A stretch of 64,000 bases of DNA from Calliopsis andreniformis. Taxonomy: Eukaryota; Arthropoda; Insecta; Hymenoptera; Andrenidae. Under the pieces are notes generated by a model. That model saw only the letters and a list, made by a program, of their open reading frames with translations, was not told the DNA's origin and did no database searches. Shown piece by piece: positions 13,741 through 26,191 of the stretch (position 1 is the stretch's first letter; each line of letters opens with the position of its first letter). The stretch covers positions 248,001-312,000 of the forward strand of contig NW_027480547.1 in assembly GCF_051401765.1 (NCBI RefSeq), given 5' to 3'. The translations under genes were made by a program, and so were the position numbers.

Positions 13741-15771
13741 AACACTCAAGCCTCAGTCCAGAAACATCAGTTCCGTATCCTCAATCCTGAATCCTCAAAC
13801 TTCAGCCCTCTGTCCTCAACAATCAATTGTCAATCCTCAATCCTCAATAGAGTATCCTCAATTCACAGTTTTCAATACTCAATCCCCATTCTTCAATCTT
13901 CAAATCTCAATCCACAAACATCAATTCTCATCACTCAACCCTCAACACTCAGTCCTCTATCTTCAATCTTCAATCCTCAATCCTCAATCCTCAATCATCA
14001 ATCCTCAATTTTCATTCCTCATTACTCAATCTTCAATCCTCAATCCTCAATCCTCAATCCTCAATCCTCAATCCTCAATCCTCAATCCTCAATCGTCAGA
14101 CTCCAATCCTGAATACTCAATCTTCAATCCTCAATCCTCAATCCTCACTCCTCAGTCCTCCTTCTTCGATCCTCAACACCAAATCCTCAATCTTCAATCC
14201 TCAATCCTCAATCCTCAATCCTCAATTCGCAATCCTCAATCCTCAGACCTCAAGCATTAATACCCAACCCTCAGTCCTCGTCCTCAATCTACAACCCTCA
14301 ATCCTCAATCCTCAATCTTCAATCATCAATACTCAACCTTCAATCCTCAATCCCCAATCCTCAATCCTCAATCCTCAATCCTCAATCCTCAATTCACAAT
14401 CCTCAACACTCAATCCTCAATCGTCAACCCTCAATCCCCAATCCTCAATCTTCAATCCTCTATCCTCAATCCTCAATCCTCAATTCTCAATCCTCAACCT
14501 TCAGTACCCAATACTCAATCTTCAATCCTCAATCCTCAATCCTCAGTCCTCAATCCTCAATCCTCAATCCTCAATCCTCAATCTTCAATCCTCAATACTC
14601 AATCTGCAATCCTCAATCCTCATTCTTCAATCCTCAACACCTAATCCTCAATCTTCAAACCTCAATCCTCAATCTGCAATATTGAATCCTCAATACTCAA
14701 TCTTCAATCCTCAATACTCAATTCTCAATCCTCAACACTCAATCCTCAATCCTCAATCCTCAATACCCAATCCTCAACCTTCAGTCCTCTATCCTCAATC
14801 CTCAATCCTCAATCCTCAATCCTCAATCTTCAATACTCAATACTCAATCTTCAATCCTCAATCCTCAATCCTCAGTCCTCAATCCACAATCCTCAATCCT
14901 CAATCCTCAATCTTCAATCCTCAATACTCAATCTGCAATCCTCAATTCTCAATCTTCAATACTCAATCCTCAATGCTCAATCTTCAATCCTCAATCCTCA
15001 ATTCTCAATCCTCAATACTCAATCCTCAATCGTCAATCCTCAATTCCCAATCCTCAATCTTCAATCCTCAATCCTCAATCTTCAATTCTCAATCCTCAAT
15101 CCTCAATCCCCAATCTTCAATCTTCAATCCTCAATAGTCAATCTTCAATCCTCAATCCTCAATTCTCAATCCTCAATCCGCAATCCTCAATCCTCAATCT
15201 TCAATCCTCAATACTCAATCCTCAACCCTCTATCTTCAATCCTCAATCCTCAATCCTCATTCTTCAATCCTCAACACACAGTCCTCAATCTTCAATCCTC
15301 AATCCTCAATCCTCAATTCTCAATCCTCAATCCTCAACGCTCAGACCTCAAGCATCAATACTCAACCCTCAGTCCTCGTCCGCCATCCACAACCCTCAAT
15401 CCTCAATCCTCAATCTTCGATCATCAATATTCAATCATCAATCCTCAATCTTCAATCCTCTATCCTCAATCCTCAATCCTGAATGTTCAATCCTCAATAC
15501 CCAATCCTCAATCTTCAATCCTCAATACTCAATCCTCAATCCTCAATCCTCAATCCTCAGTCCTCAAGCCTCAATCCTGAATCCTCAATCCTGAATCCTC
15601 AATCTTCAGCCCTCAGTCCTCAACAATCAATTGTCAGTCCTCAATCCTCAATCCTCAATCCTCAATCCTCAATCTTCAATCCTCAATACTCAATCTTCAA
15701 TCCTCGATCCTCAATCCTCAATCCTCAATCCTCAATCCTCAATCCTCAATCGTCAATCTTCAGCCCTCAGT

Positions 15772-15911
15772 CCTCAACAATCAGTTGTCAATCCTCAATC
15801 CTCAATACAACATCATCAATTCACAGTTTTCAATACTGAATACTCAATCTGCAATCTTCAAATCTCAATCCACAAACATCAATTCTCATCACTCAACCCT
15901 CAACACTCAGT
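15772..15911. repeat. Module D, subtype D2 (representative of about 12)
   Basis: Same 20-heptamer frame as D1, but word 2 is AATCAGT, word 6 ACAACAT, word 7 CATCAAT and word 11 ACTCAAT or CTGCAAT type. The AATCAGT change weakens the inverted repeat seen in D1. D2 is found in zones A, B and D but not in zone C. In zones B and D it alternates with D1 at about 350-bp spacing (24,084/24,434/24,820/25,170). Confidence 0.82.
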
Positions 15912-16800
15912 CCTCTATCTTCAATCCTCAATCCGAAATCCTCAATCTTCAATCCTCAATCCTCAATCCTCATTCTTCAATCCTCAACACCCAGTCCTCA
16001 ATCTTCAATCCTCAATCCTCAATCCTCAAGTCTCAATCCTCAATCCTCAACGCTCAGTCCTCAAGCATCAGTACTCAACCCTCAGTCCTCGTCCGCAATC
16101 CACAACACTCAATCCTCAATCCTCAATCTTCGATCATCAATATTCAATCATCAATCCTCAATCTTCAATCCTCTACCCTCAATCCTCAATCCTGAATGTT
16201 CAATCCTCAATACCCAATCCTCAATCTTCAATCCTCAATACTCAATCCTCAATCCTCAATCCTCAATCCTCAGTCCTCAAACCAAAATCCTGAATCCTCA
16301 ATCCTGAATCCTCAATCTTCAGCCCTCAGTCCTCAACAATCAATTGTCAGTCCTCAATCCTCACTAGAATATACCCAATTCACAGTTTTCAACACTCAAT
16401 CCCCAATCTTCAATCTTCAAATCTCAATCCACTAACATCAATTCTCATCACTCAACCCTCAACACTCAGTCCTCTATCTTCAATCCTTAATCCTAAATCC
16501 TCAATCTTCAATCCGCAATACTCAATCTTCAATCCTCAATCCTCAATTCTCAATCCTCAATAGTCAATCCTCAATCGTCAATCCTCAATTCCCAATCCTC
16601 AATCTTCAATCCTCAATCCTCAATCTTCAATCCTTAATCCTCAATCCTCAATCCCCAATCCTCAATCTTCAATACTCAATCTTCAATCCTCAATCCTCAG
16701 TCCTCAGTCCTCAATCCTCAATCCGCAATCCTCAATCCTCAATCTTCAATCCTCAATACTCAATCTGCAATCCTCAATCCTCAATCCTCAATCCTCAATC

Positions 16801-18290
16801 CTAATTCGTCACTCCTCAATACCCAATCCTCAATCTTCAATCCTCAGTCCTCAATCCTCAATCCTCAATTCTCAATCCTCAACCCTCAATCCTCAATCCT
16901 CAATCTTCAATCCTCAATACTCAATCTTCAATACTCAATCCTCAATCCTCAATCCTCAATCCTCAACCCTCAATCCTCAATCTTCAACACTCCATACTCA
17001 ATCTTCAACCCTCAATCTTCAATCCTCAATCCTTAATCCTCATTCTTCAATCCTCAACACCCAGTCTTCAATCTTCAATCCTCAACCCTCAATCCTCAAT
17101 TCTCAATCCTCAAACCTCAATCCTCGGACCTCAAGCATCAATACTCAACCCTCAGTCCTCGTCCGCAATCCCCAACCCTCAATCCTCAATCCTCAATCTT
17201 CAATCATCAATATTCAATCGTCAATCCTCAATCTTCAATCCTCAATCCTCAATCCTCAATCCTCAATTCGCAATCCTCAATCCTCAGACCTCAAGCATTA
17301 ATACCCAACCCTCAGACCTCGTCCTCAATCTACAACCCTCAATCCTCAATCCTCAACCTTCAATCATCAATACTCAACCTTCAATCCTCAATCCCCAATC
17401 CTCAATCATCAATCCTCAATCCTCAATCCTCAATTCACAATCCTCAACACTCAATTCTCAATCGTCAATCCTCAATCCCCAATCCTCAATCTTCAATCCT
17501 CTATCCTCAATCCTCAATCCTCAATCCTCAATCCTCAACCTTCAATACCCAATACTCAATCTTCAATCCTCAATCCTCAATCCTCAGTCCTCAATCCTCA
17601 ATCCTCAATCCTCAATCCTCAATCTTCAATCCTCAATACTCAATCTGCAATCCCTCAATCCTCATTCTTCAATCCTCAACACCTAATCCTCAATCTTCAA
17701 TCCTCAATCCTCAATCTGCAATATTGAATCCTCAATACTCAATCTTCAATCCTCAATCCTCAATTTTCAATCCTCAACACTCAATCCTCAATCCTCAATC
17801 CTCAATCCCCAATCTTCAATCTTCAGTCCTCTATCCTCAATCCTCAATCCTCAATCCTCAATCCTCAATCTTCAATACTCAATACTCAATCTTCAATCCT
17901 CAATCCTCAATCCTCAGTCCTCAATCCACAATCCTCAATCCTCAATCCTCAATCTTCAATCCTCAATACTCAATCTGCAATCCTCAATTCTCAATCTTCA
18001 ATACTCAATCCTCAATGCTCAATCTTCAATCCTCAATCCTCAATTCTCAATCCTCAATACTCAATCCTCAATCGTCAATCCTCAATTCCCAATCCTCAAT
18101 CTTCAATCCTCAATCCTCAATCTTCAATCCTCAATCCTCAATCCTCAATCCCCAATCTTCAATCTTCAATCCTCAATAGTCAATCTTCAATCCTCAATCC
18201 TCAATCCTCAATCCTCAATCCGCAATCCTCAATCCTCAATCTTCAATACTCAATCTGCAATCCTCAATCCTCAATCCTCAATCCTCAATC
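16801..18290. repeat. 2-kb unit, copy 1, with internal deletion (1490 bp)
   Basis: Measured from the rare word CTAATTCGTC to its next occurrence, this unit is 1490 bp, against 2007 bp for the next. The missing 517 bp lies near 16,940-16,980 and removes the module D present in the other copies, plus the CAACCCCAACC word. Outside the deletion the register with copy 2 is exactly 2007 bp (for example TCCATACTCA at 16991 against 18998). Confidence 0.85.
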
Positions 18291-20297
18291 CTAATTCGTC
18301 ACTCCTCAATACCCAATCCTCAATCTTCAATCCTCAGTCCTCAATCCTCAATCCTCAATTCTCAATCCTCAATCCTCAATCCTCAATCCTCAATCTTCAA
18401 TCCTCAATACTCAATCTTCAATACTCAATCCTCAATCATCAATCCTCAATCCTCAATCCTCAATCCTCAATCCCAAATCCTCAATCCTCAATCCTCAATC
18501 CTCAACCCTCAATCCTCAGTCCTGAAACCTCAATACCGAATCCTCAATCCTGAATCCTCAAACTTCAGCACTCAGTCCTCAACAATCAATTGTCAATTCT
18601 CAATCCTCAATAGAATATCCTCAATTCAAAGTTTTCAATACTCAATCCCCATTTTTCAATCTTCAAATCTCAATCCACAAACATCAATTCTCATCACTCA
18701 ACCCTCAACACTCAGTCCTCAATCTTCAATCCTCAATCATAAATCCTCAATCTTCAATCCTCAATACTCAATCTTCAATCCTCAATCCTCAATTCTCAAT
18801 CCTCAATACTCAATCCTCAATCGTCAATCCTCAATACCCAATCCTCAATCTTCAATCCTCAATCCTCAATCTTCAATCCTCAATCCTCAATCCTCAACCC
18901 CAACCCTCAATCTTCAATCCTCAATACTCAATCTCCAATCCTCAATCCTCAATCCTCAATCCTCAATCCTCAACCCTCAATCCTCAATCTTCAATACTCC
19001 ATACTCAATCTTCAACCCTCAATCTTCAATCCTCAATCCTTAATCCTCATTCTTCAATCCTCAACACCCAGTCTTCAATCTTCAATCCTCAACCCTCAAT
19101 CCTCAATTCTCAATCCTCAAACCTCAATCCTCGGACCTCAAGCATCAATACTCAACCCTCAGTCCTCGTCCGCAATCCCCAACCCTCAATCCTCAATCCT
19201 CAATCTTCAATCATCAATATTCAATCATCAATCCTCAATCTTCAATCCTCAATCCTCAATCCTCAATCCTCAATTCGCAATCCTTAATCCTCAGACCTCA
19301 AGCATTAATACCCAACCCTCAGACCTCGTCCTCAATCTACAACCCTCAATCCTCAATCCTCAACCTTCAATCATCAATACTCAACCTTCAATCCTCAATC
19401 CCCAATCCTCAATCATCAATCCTCAATCCTCAATCCTCAATTCACAATCCTCAACACTCAATTCTCAATCGTCAATCCTCAATCCCCAATCCTCAATCTT
19501 CAATCCTCTATCCTCAATCCTCAATCCTCAATCCTCAATCCTCAACCTTCAATACCCAATACTCAATCTTCAATCCTCAATCCTCAATCCTCAGTCCTCA
19601 ATCCTCAATCCTCAATCCTCAATCCTCAATCTTCAATCCTCAATACTCAATCTGCAATCCCTCAATCCTCATTCTTCAATCCTCAACACCTAATCCTCAA
19701 TCTTCAATCCTCAATCCTCAATCTGCAATATTGAATCCTCAATACTCAATCTTCAATCCTCAATCCTCAATTTTCAATCCTCAACACTCAATCCTCAATC
19801 CTCAATCCTCAATCCCCAATCTTCAATCTTCAGTCCTCTATCCTCAATCCTCAATCCTCAATCCTCAATCCTCAATCTTCAATACTCAATACTCAATCTT
19901 CAATCCTCAATCCTCAATCCTCAGTCCTCAATCCACAATCCTCAATCCTCAATCCTCAATCTTCAATCCTCAATACTCAATCTGCAATCCTCAATTCTCA
20001 ATCTTCAATACTCAATCCTCAATGCTCAATCTTCAATCCTCAATCCTCAATTCTCAATCCTCAATACTCAATCCTCAATCGTCAATCCTCAATTCCCAAT
20101 CCTCAATCTTCAATCCTCAATCCTCAATCTTCAATCCTCAATCCTCAATCCTCAATCCCCAATCTTCAATCTTCAATCCTCAATAGTCAATCTTCAATCC
20201 TCAATCCTCAATCCTCAATCCTCAATCCGCAATCCTCAATCCTGAATCTTCAATACTCAATCTGCAATCCTCAATCCTCAATCCTCAATCCTCAATC
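18291..20297. repeat. 2-kb unit, copy 2 (2007 bp)
   Basis: This is a full unit between two CTAATTCGTC marks. In order it holds a D1 module with AATTCAAAG in place of AATTCACAG, the 6-bp word in CAACCCCAACC, an E1 mark (19,168), an E2 mark (19,326), the 8-bp word in GCAATCCCTC (19,657) and a CAATATTGAATCC mark. Landmarks match copy 3 at exactly 2007 bp. The total is not a multiple of 7, which fits the 6- and 8-bp words inside. Confidence 0.88.
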
Positions 20298-22255
20298 CTA
20301 ATTCGTCACTCCTCAATACCCAATCCTCAATCTTCAATCCTCAGTCCTCAATCCTCAATCCTCAATTCTCAATCCTCAATCCTCAATCCTCAATCCTCAA
20401 TCTTCAATCCTCAATACTCAATCTTCAATACTCAATCCTCAATCATCAATCCTCAATCCTCAATCCTCAATCCTCAATCCCAAATCCTCAATCCTCAATC
20501 CTCAATCCTCAACCCTCAATCCTCAGTCCTGAAACCTCAATACCGAATCCTCAATCCTGAATCCTCAAACTTCAGCACTCAGTCCTCAACAATCAATTGT
20601 CAATTCTCAATCCTCAATAGAATATCCTCAATTCAAAGTTTTCAATACTCAATCCCCATTTTTCAATCTTCAAATCTCAATCCACAAACATCAATTCTCA
20701 TCACTCAACCCTCAACACTCAGTCCTCAATCTTCAATCCTCAATCCTAAATCCTCAATCTTCAATCCTCAATACTCAATCTTCAATCCTCAATCCTCAAT
20801 TCTCAATCCTCAATACTCAATCCTCAATCGTCAATCCTCAATACCCAATCCTCAATCTTCAATCCTCAATCCTCAATCTTCAATCCTCAATCCTCAATCC
20901 TCAACCCCAACCCTCAATCTTCAATCCTGAATACTCAATCTCCAATCCTCAATCCTCAATCCTCAATCCTCAATCCTCAACCCTCAATCCTCAATCTTCA
21001 ATACTCCATACTCAATCTTCAACCCTCAATCTTCAATCCTCAATCCTTAATCCTCATTCTTCAATCCTCAACACCCAGTCTTCAATCTTCAATCCTCAAC
21101 CCTCAATCCTCAATTCTCAATCCTCAAACCTCAATCCTCGGACCTCAAGCATCAATACTCAACCCTCAGTCCTCGTCCGGAATCCCCAACCCTCAATCCT
21201 CAATCCTCAATCTTCAATCATCAATATTCAATCATCAATCCTCAATCTTCAATCCTCAATCCTCAATCCTCAATCCTCAATTCGCAATCCTCAATCCTCA
21301 GACCTCAAGCATTAATACCCAACCCTCAGACCTCGTCCTCAATCTACAACCCTCAATCCTCAATCCTCAACCTTCAATCATCAATACTCAACCTTCAATC
21401 CTCAATCCCCAATCCTCAATCATCAATCCTCAATCCTCAATCCTCAATTCACAATCCTCAACACTCAATTCTCAATCGTCAATCCTCAATCCCTAATCCT
21501 CAATCTTCAATCCTCTATCCTCAATCCTCAATCCTCAATCCTCAATCCTCAACCTTCAATACCCAATACTCAATCTTCAATCCTCAATCCTCAATCCTCA
21601 GTCCTCAATCCTCAATCCTCAATCCTCAATCCTCAATCTTCAATCCTCAATACTCAATCTGCAATCCCTCAATCCTCATTCTTCAATCCTCAACACCTAA
21701 TCCTCAATCTTCAATCCTCAATCCTCAATCTGCAATATTGAATCCTCAATACTCAATCTTCAATCCTCAATCCTCAATTTTCAATCCTCAACACTCAATC
21801 CTCAATCCTCAATCCTCAATCCCCAATCTTCAATCTTCAGTCCTCTATCCTCAATCCTCAATCCTCAATCCTCAATCCTCAATCTTCAATACTCAATACT
21901 CAATCTTCAATCCTCAATCCTCAATCCTCAGTCCTCAATCCACAATCCTCAATCCTCAATCCTCAATCTTCAATCCTCAATACTCAATCTGCAATCCTCA
22001 ATTCTCAATCTTCAATACTCAATCCTCAATGCTCAATCTTCAATCCTCAATCCTCAATTCTCAATCCTCAATACTCAATCCTCAATCGTCAATCCTCAAT
22101 TCCCAATCCTCAATCTTCAATCCTCAATCCTCAATCTTCAATCCTCAATCCTCAATCCTCAATCCCCAATCTTCAATCTTCAATCCTCAATAGTCAATCT
22201 TCAATCCTCTATCCTCAATCCTCAATCCTCAATCCGCAATCCTCAATCCTCAATC
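20298..22255. repeat. 2-kb unit, copy 3
   Basis: In register with copy 2 at 2007 bp, with few differences (for example CCGGAATCC near 21,177 for CCGCAATCC, and CAATCCCTAATCC near 21,490). It is complete up to about 22,255, where it does not return to the start of the unit but goes on into an E1-containing segment. That extra segment is present in the longer 2846-bp units of zone D. Confidence 0.85.
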
Positions 22256-22771
22256 TTCAATACTCAACACTCAATCCTCAACCCTCAATCTTCAATCCTC
22301 AATCCTCAATCCTCATTCTTCAATCCTCAACACCCAGTCCTCAATCTTCAATCCTCAATCCTCAATCCTCAATTCTCAATCCTCAATCCTCAACGCTCAG
22401 ACCTCAAGCATCAATACTCAACCCTCAGTCCTCGTCCGCAATCCACAACCCTCAATCCTCAATCCTCAATCTCGGATCATCAATATTCAATCATCAATCC
22501 TCAATCTTCAATCCTCTATCCTCAATCCTCAATCCTGAATGTTCAATCCTCAATACCCAATCCTCAATCTTCAATCCTCAATACTCAATCCTCAATCCTC
22601 AATCCTCAATCCTCAAATATCAAACATCAATACTCAATCTTCAATCCTCAATCCTCAATCCTCAATCCTCAATCCTCAATCCTCAATCCTCAACCCGCTA
22701 TCCTCAGTCCTGTAACCTGAATCCCGAATCCTCAATCCTGAATCCGCAAACTTCAGTCCTCAGTCCTCAGT

Positions 22772-22911
22772 CCTCAACAATCAATTGTCAATCCTCAATC
22801 CTCAATAGAATATCCTCAATTCACAGTTTTCAATACTCAATCCCCATTCTTCAATCTTCAAATCTCAATCCACAAACATCAATTCTCATCACTCAACCCT
22901 CAACACTCAGT
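22772..22911. repeat. Module D, subtype D1 (representative of about 32)
   Basis: Module D is 140 bp, exactly 20 heptamers, many far from consensus yet all in phase. In this copy the marked words are 2 AATCAAT, 3 TGTCAAT, 6 AGAATAT, 8 TCACAGT, 9 TTTCAAT, 11 CCCCATT, 13 CTTCAAA, 15 CCACAAA, 16 CATCAAT, 17 TCTCATC, 18 ACTCAAC and 20 ACTCAGT. Words 1-3 contain ACAATCAATTGT, an inverted repeat with 5-bp arms and a 2-bp spacer. D1 has CCTCAAT as word 7. Core positions are given under zones A-D. No function is known to me. Confidence 0.88.
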
Positions 22912-23597
22912 CCTCAATCTTGAATCCTCAATCCTCAATCAGCAATATTGAATCCTCAATACTCAATCTTCAATCCTCAATCCTCAATTCTCAATCCTCA
23001 ACACTCAATCCTCACTCCTCAATCCTCAATCCCCAATCCTCAATCTTCACTCCTCTATCCTCAATCCTCAATCCTCAATCCTCAATCCTCAATCTTCAAT
23101 ACTCAATACTCAATCTTCAATCCTCAATCCTCAATCCTCAGTCCTCAATCCTCTATCCTCAATCCTCAATCCTCAATCTTCAATCCTCAATACTCAATCT
23201 GCAATCCTCAATTCTCAATCTTCAATACTCAAACCTCAATGCTCAATCTTCAATCCTCAATCCTCAATTCTCAATCCTCAATACTCAATCCTCAATCGTC
23301 AATCCTCAATTCCCAATCCTCAATCTTCAATCCTCAATCCTCAATTTTCAATCCTCAATCCTCAATCCTCAATCCCCAATCTTCAATCTTCAATCCTCAA
23401 TAGTCAATCTTCAATCCTCAATCCTCAATCCTCAATCCTCAATCCGCAATCCTCAACCCTCAATCTTCAATCCTCAATACTCAATCCTCAACCCTCAATC
23501 TTCAATCCTCAATCCTCAATCCTCATTCTTCAATCCTCAACACCCAGTCCTCAATCTTCAATCCTCAATCCTCAATCCTCAATTCTCAATCCTCAAT

Positions 23598-23771
23598 CCT
23601 CAACGCTCAGACCTCAAGCATCAATACTCAACCCTCAGTCCTCGTCCGCAATCCACAACCCTCAATCCTCAATCCTCAATCTTCGATCATCAATATTCAA
23701 TCATCAATCCTCAATCTCCAATCCTCTATCCTCAATCCTCAATCCTGAATGTTCAATCCTCAATACCCAAT
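23598..23771. repeat. Module E1 (representative)
   Basis: A second recurrent divergent module, running from CCTCAACGCTCAGACC through CCTCGTCCGCAATCC and a TCATCAATATTCAATC stretch to CTGAATGTTC and ACCCAAT. It contains the 6-bp word CCTCGT, so it shifts the heptamer phase by one base. CCTCGTCC-type marks lie near 7564, 9352, 10688, 12615, 15376, 16087, 17157, 19168, 21171, 22430, 23640, 25712, 26093, 26987, 29092, 30301, 32311, 34306, 38305, 41817, 48271, 51399, 52910, 54714, 55424, 57011, 58271, 59867, 61126 and 62336. It is the most CpG-rich word of the array. Confidence 0.82.
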
Positions 23772-26191
23772 CCTCAATCTTCAATCCTCAATACTCAATC
23801 CTCAATCCTCAATCCTCAATCCTCAGTCCTCAAACCTCAATCCTGAATCCTCAATCCTGAATCCTCAATCTTCAGCCCTCAGTCCTCAACAATCAATAGT
23901 CAGTCCTCAATCCTCAATCCTCAATCCTCAATCCTCTACCTTCAATCCTCAATACTCAATCTTCAATCCTCAATCCTCAATCCTCAATCATCAATCCTCA
24001 ATCCTCAATCCTCAATCGTCAATCTTCAGCCCTCAGTCCTCAACAATCAGTTGTCAATCCTCAATCCTCAATACAACATCATCAATTCACAGTTTTCAAT
24101 ACTGAATACTCAATCTGCAATCTTCAAATCTCTACCCACAAACATCAATTCTCATCACTCAACCCTCAACACTCCGTCCCCAATCCTCAATCTTCAATAC
24201 TCAATCCTCAATACTCAATCATCAATCCTCAATTTTCAATCCTCAATACTCAATCTTCAATCATCAATCCTCAATCCTCAATCCTCAGTCCTCAATCCTC
24301 AATCCTCAATCCTCAACCCTCAATCCTCAGTCCTGAAACCTCAATCCCGAATCCTCAATCCTGAATCCGCAAACTTCAGTCCTCAGTCCTCAACAATCAA
24401 TTGTCAATCCTCAATCCTCAATAGAATATCCTCAATTCACAGTTTTCAATACTCAAATCCCCATTCTTCAATCTTCAAGTCTCAATCCACAAACATCAAT
24501 TCTCATCACTCAGCCCTCCACACTCAGTCCTCAATCTTCAATCCTCAATCCTCAATCCGCAATCTTGAATCCTCAATACTCAATCTTCAATCCTCAATCC
24601 TCAATTCTCAATCCTCAATACTCAATCCTCAATCGTCAATCCTCAATTCCCAATCCTCAATCTTCAATCCTCAATCCTCAATCTTCAATCCTCAATCCTC
24701 AATCCTCAATCCCCAATCCTCAATCCTCAATCCTCAATCCTCAATCCTCAATCGTCAATCTTCAGCCCTCAGTCCTCAACAATCAGTTGTCAATCCTCAA
24801 TCCTCAATACAACATCATCAATTCACAGTTTTCAATACTGAATACTCAATCTGCAATCTTCAAATCTCTATCCACAAACATCAATTCTCATCACTCAACC
24901 CTCAACACTCCGTCCCCAATCCTCAATCTTCAATACTCAATCCTCAATCCTCAATAATCGATCCTCAATTTTCAATCCCCAATACTCAATCTTCAATCAT
25001 CAATCCTCAATCCTCAATCCTCAGTCCTCAATCCTCAATCCTCAATCCTCAACCCTCAATCCTCAGTCCTGAAACCTCAATCCCGAATCCTCAATCCTGA
25101 ATCCGCAAACTTCAGTCCTCAGTCCTCAACAATCAATCGTCAATCCTCAATCCTCAATAGAATATCGTCAATTCACAGTTTTCAATACTCAAATCCCTTT
25201 TCTTCAATCTTCAAGTCTCAATCCACAAACATCAATTCTCATCACTCAGCCCTCAACACTCAGTCCTCAATCTTCAATCCTCAATCCTCAATCCGCAATC
25301 TTGAATCCTCAATACTCAATCTTCAATCCTCAATCCTCAATTCTCAATCCTCAATACTCAATCCTCAATCGTCAATCCTCAATTCCCAATCCTCAATCTT
25401 CAATCCTCAATCCTCAATCTTCAATCCTCAATCCTCAATCCTCAATCCCCAATCCTCAATCTTCAATCCTCAATACTCAATCTTCAATCCTCAATCCTCA
25501 ATCCTCAATCCTCAATCCTCAATCCTCAATCCTCAATCTTCAATCCTCAATACTCAATCTTCAACCATCAATCTTCAATCCTCAATCCTCAATCCTCATT
25601 CTTCAATCCTCAACACCCAGTCCTCAATCTTCAATCCTCAATCCTGAATCCTCAATGCTCAATCCTCAAACCTCAATCCTCAGACCTCAAGCATCAATAC
25701 TCAACCCTCAGTCCTCGTCCGCAATCCCCAACCCTCAATCCTAAATCCTCAATTCCCAATCCTCAATCTTCAATCCTCAATCCTCAATCTTCAATCCTCA
25801 ATCCTCATTCCTCAATCCCCAATCTTCAATCTTCAATCCTCAATAGCCAATCTTCAATCCTCAATCCTCAATCCTCAATCCTCAATCCGCAATCCTCAAT
25901 CCTCAATCTTCAATCCTCAATACTCAATCCTCAACCCTCAATCTTCAATCCTCAATCCTCAATCCTCATTCTTCAATCCTCAACACCCAGTCCTCAATCT
26001 TCAATCCTCAATCCTCAATCCTCAATTCTCAATCCTCAATCCTCAACGCTCAGACCTCAAGCATCAATACTCAACCCTCAGTCCTCGTCCGCAATCCACA
26101 ACCCTCAATCCTCAATCCTCAATCTTCGATCATCAATATTCAATCATCAATACTCAATCTTCAATCCTCTATCCTCAATCCTCAATCCTGA

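Larger units (their letters stand above)
1..14100. repeat. Zone A: older mixed higher-order repeats
   Basis: This part has the most variety among its heptamers and carries module D subtype D3 (cores near 4854, 6685, 8195, 11751, 13247), which I did not see elsewhere. Other D cores are D1 near 308, 1177, 1933, 2797, 4213, 5384, 6015, 8808 and 13860; D2 near 6325, 9935 and 11117; D4 near 7831, 9640 and 12883. Two recurrent 6-bp words, CCTCAC (near 2310, 4680, 6508, 7655, 8015, 10775, 11515, 12706, 13070) and CCTCAT (near 2545, 5193, 7026, 8532, 12090, 13582), are typical of the zone. The right edge is placed where zone B landmarks begin and is approximate. No gene was seen. Confidence 0.8.
21240..25890. 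repeat. 6662-bp-offset duplication, copy 1
   Basis: This block of about 4.65 kb matches 27,900-32,490. The offset of 6662 bp holds at many landmarks: GACCTCAAGC at 21301 against 27963, the CAATATTGAATCC mark, the D modules at 22818, 24084, 24434, 24820 and 25170, and the E marks. A third copy, cut off by the window end, runs from about 59,810 to 64,000 at an offset of 38,694 bp from this one. It contains two near-identical D2 and D1 pairs in tandem (24,084/24,434 and 24,820/25,170, about 736 bp apart). Confidence 0.88.

Noticed and set aside
22775..22795. Inverted repeat as a terminator or as a CENP-B box
   Set aside because: The arms are only 5 bp, AT-rich and not followed by a T run. The word does not match the CENP-B box as I know it.
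22772..22911. Module D as a remnant of a transposon or a tRNA-derived element
   Set aside because: All 20 words stay in heptamer phase and many keep CAAT, so D is best explained as diverged heptamers. No terminal repeats, target-site duplications, A/B box or poly-A were found.
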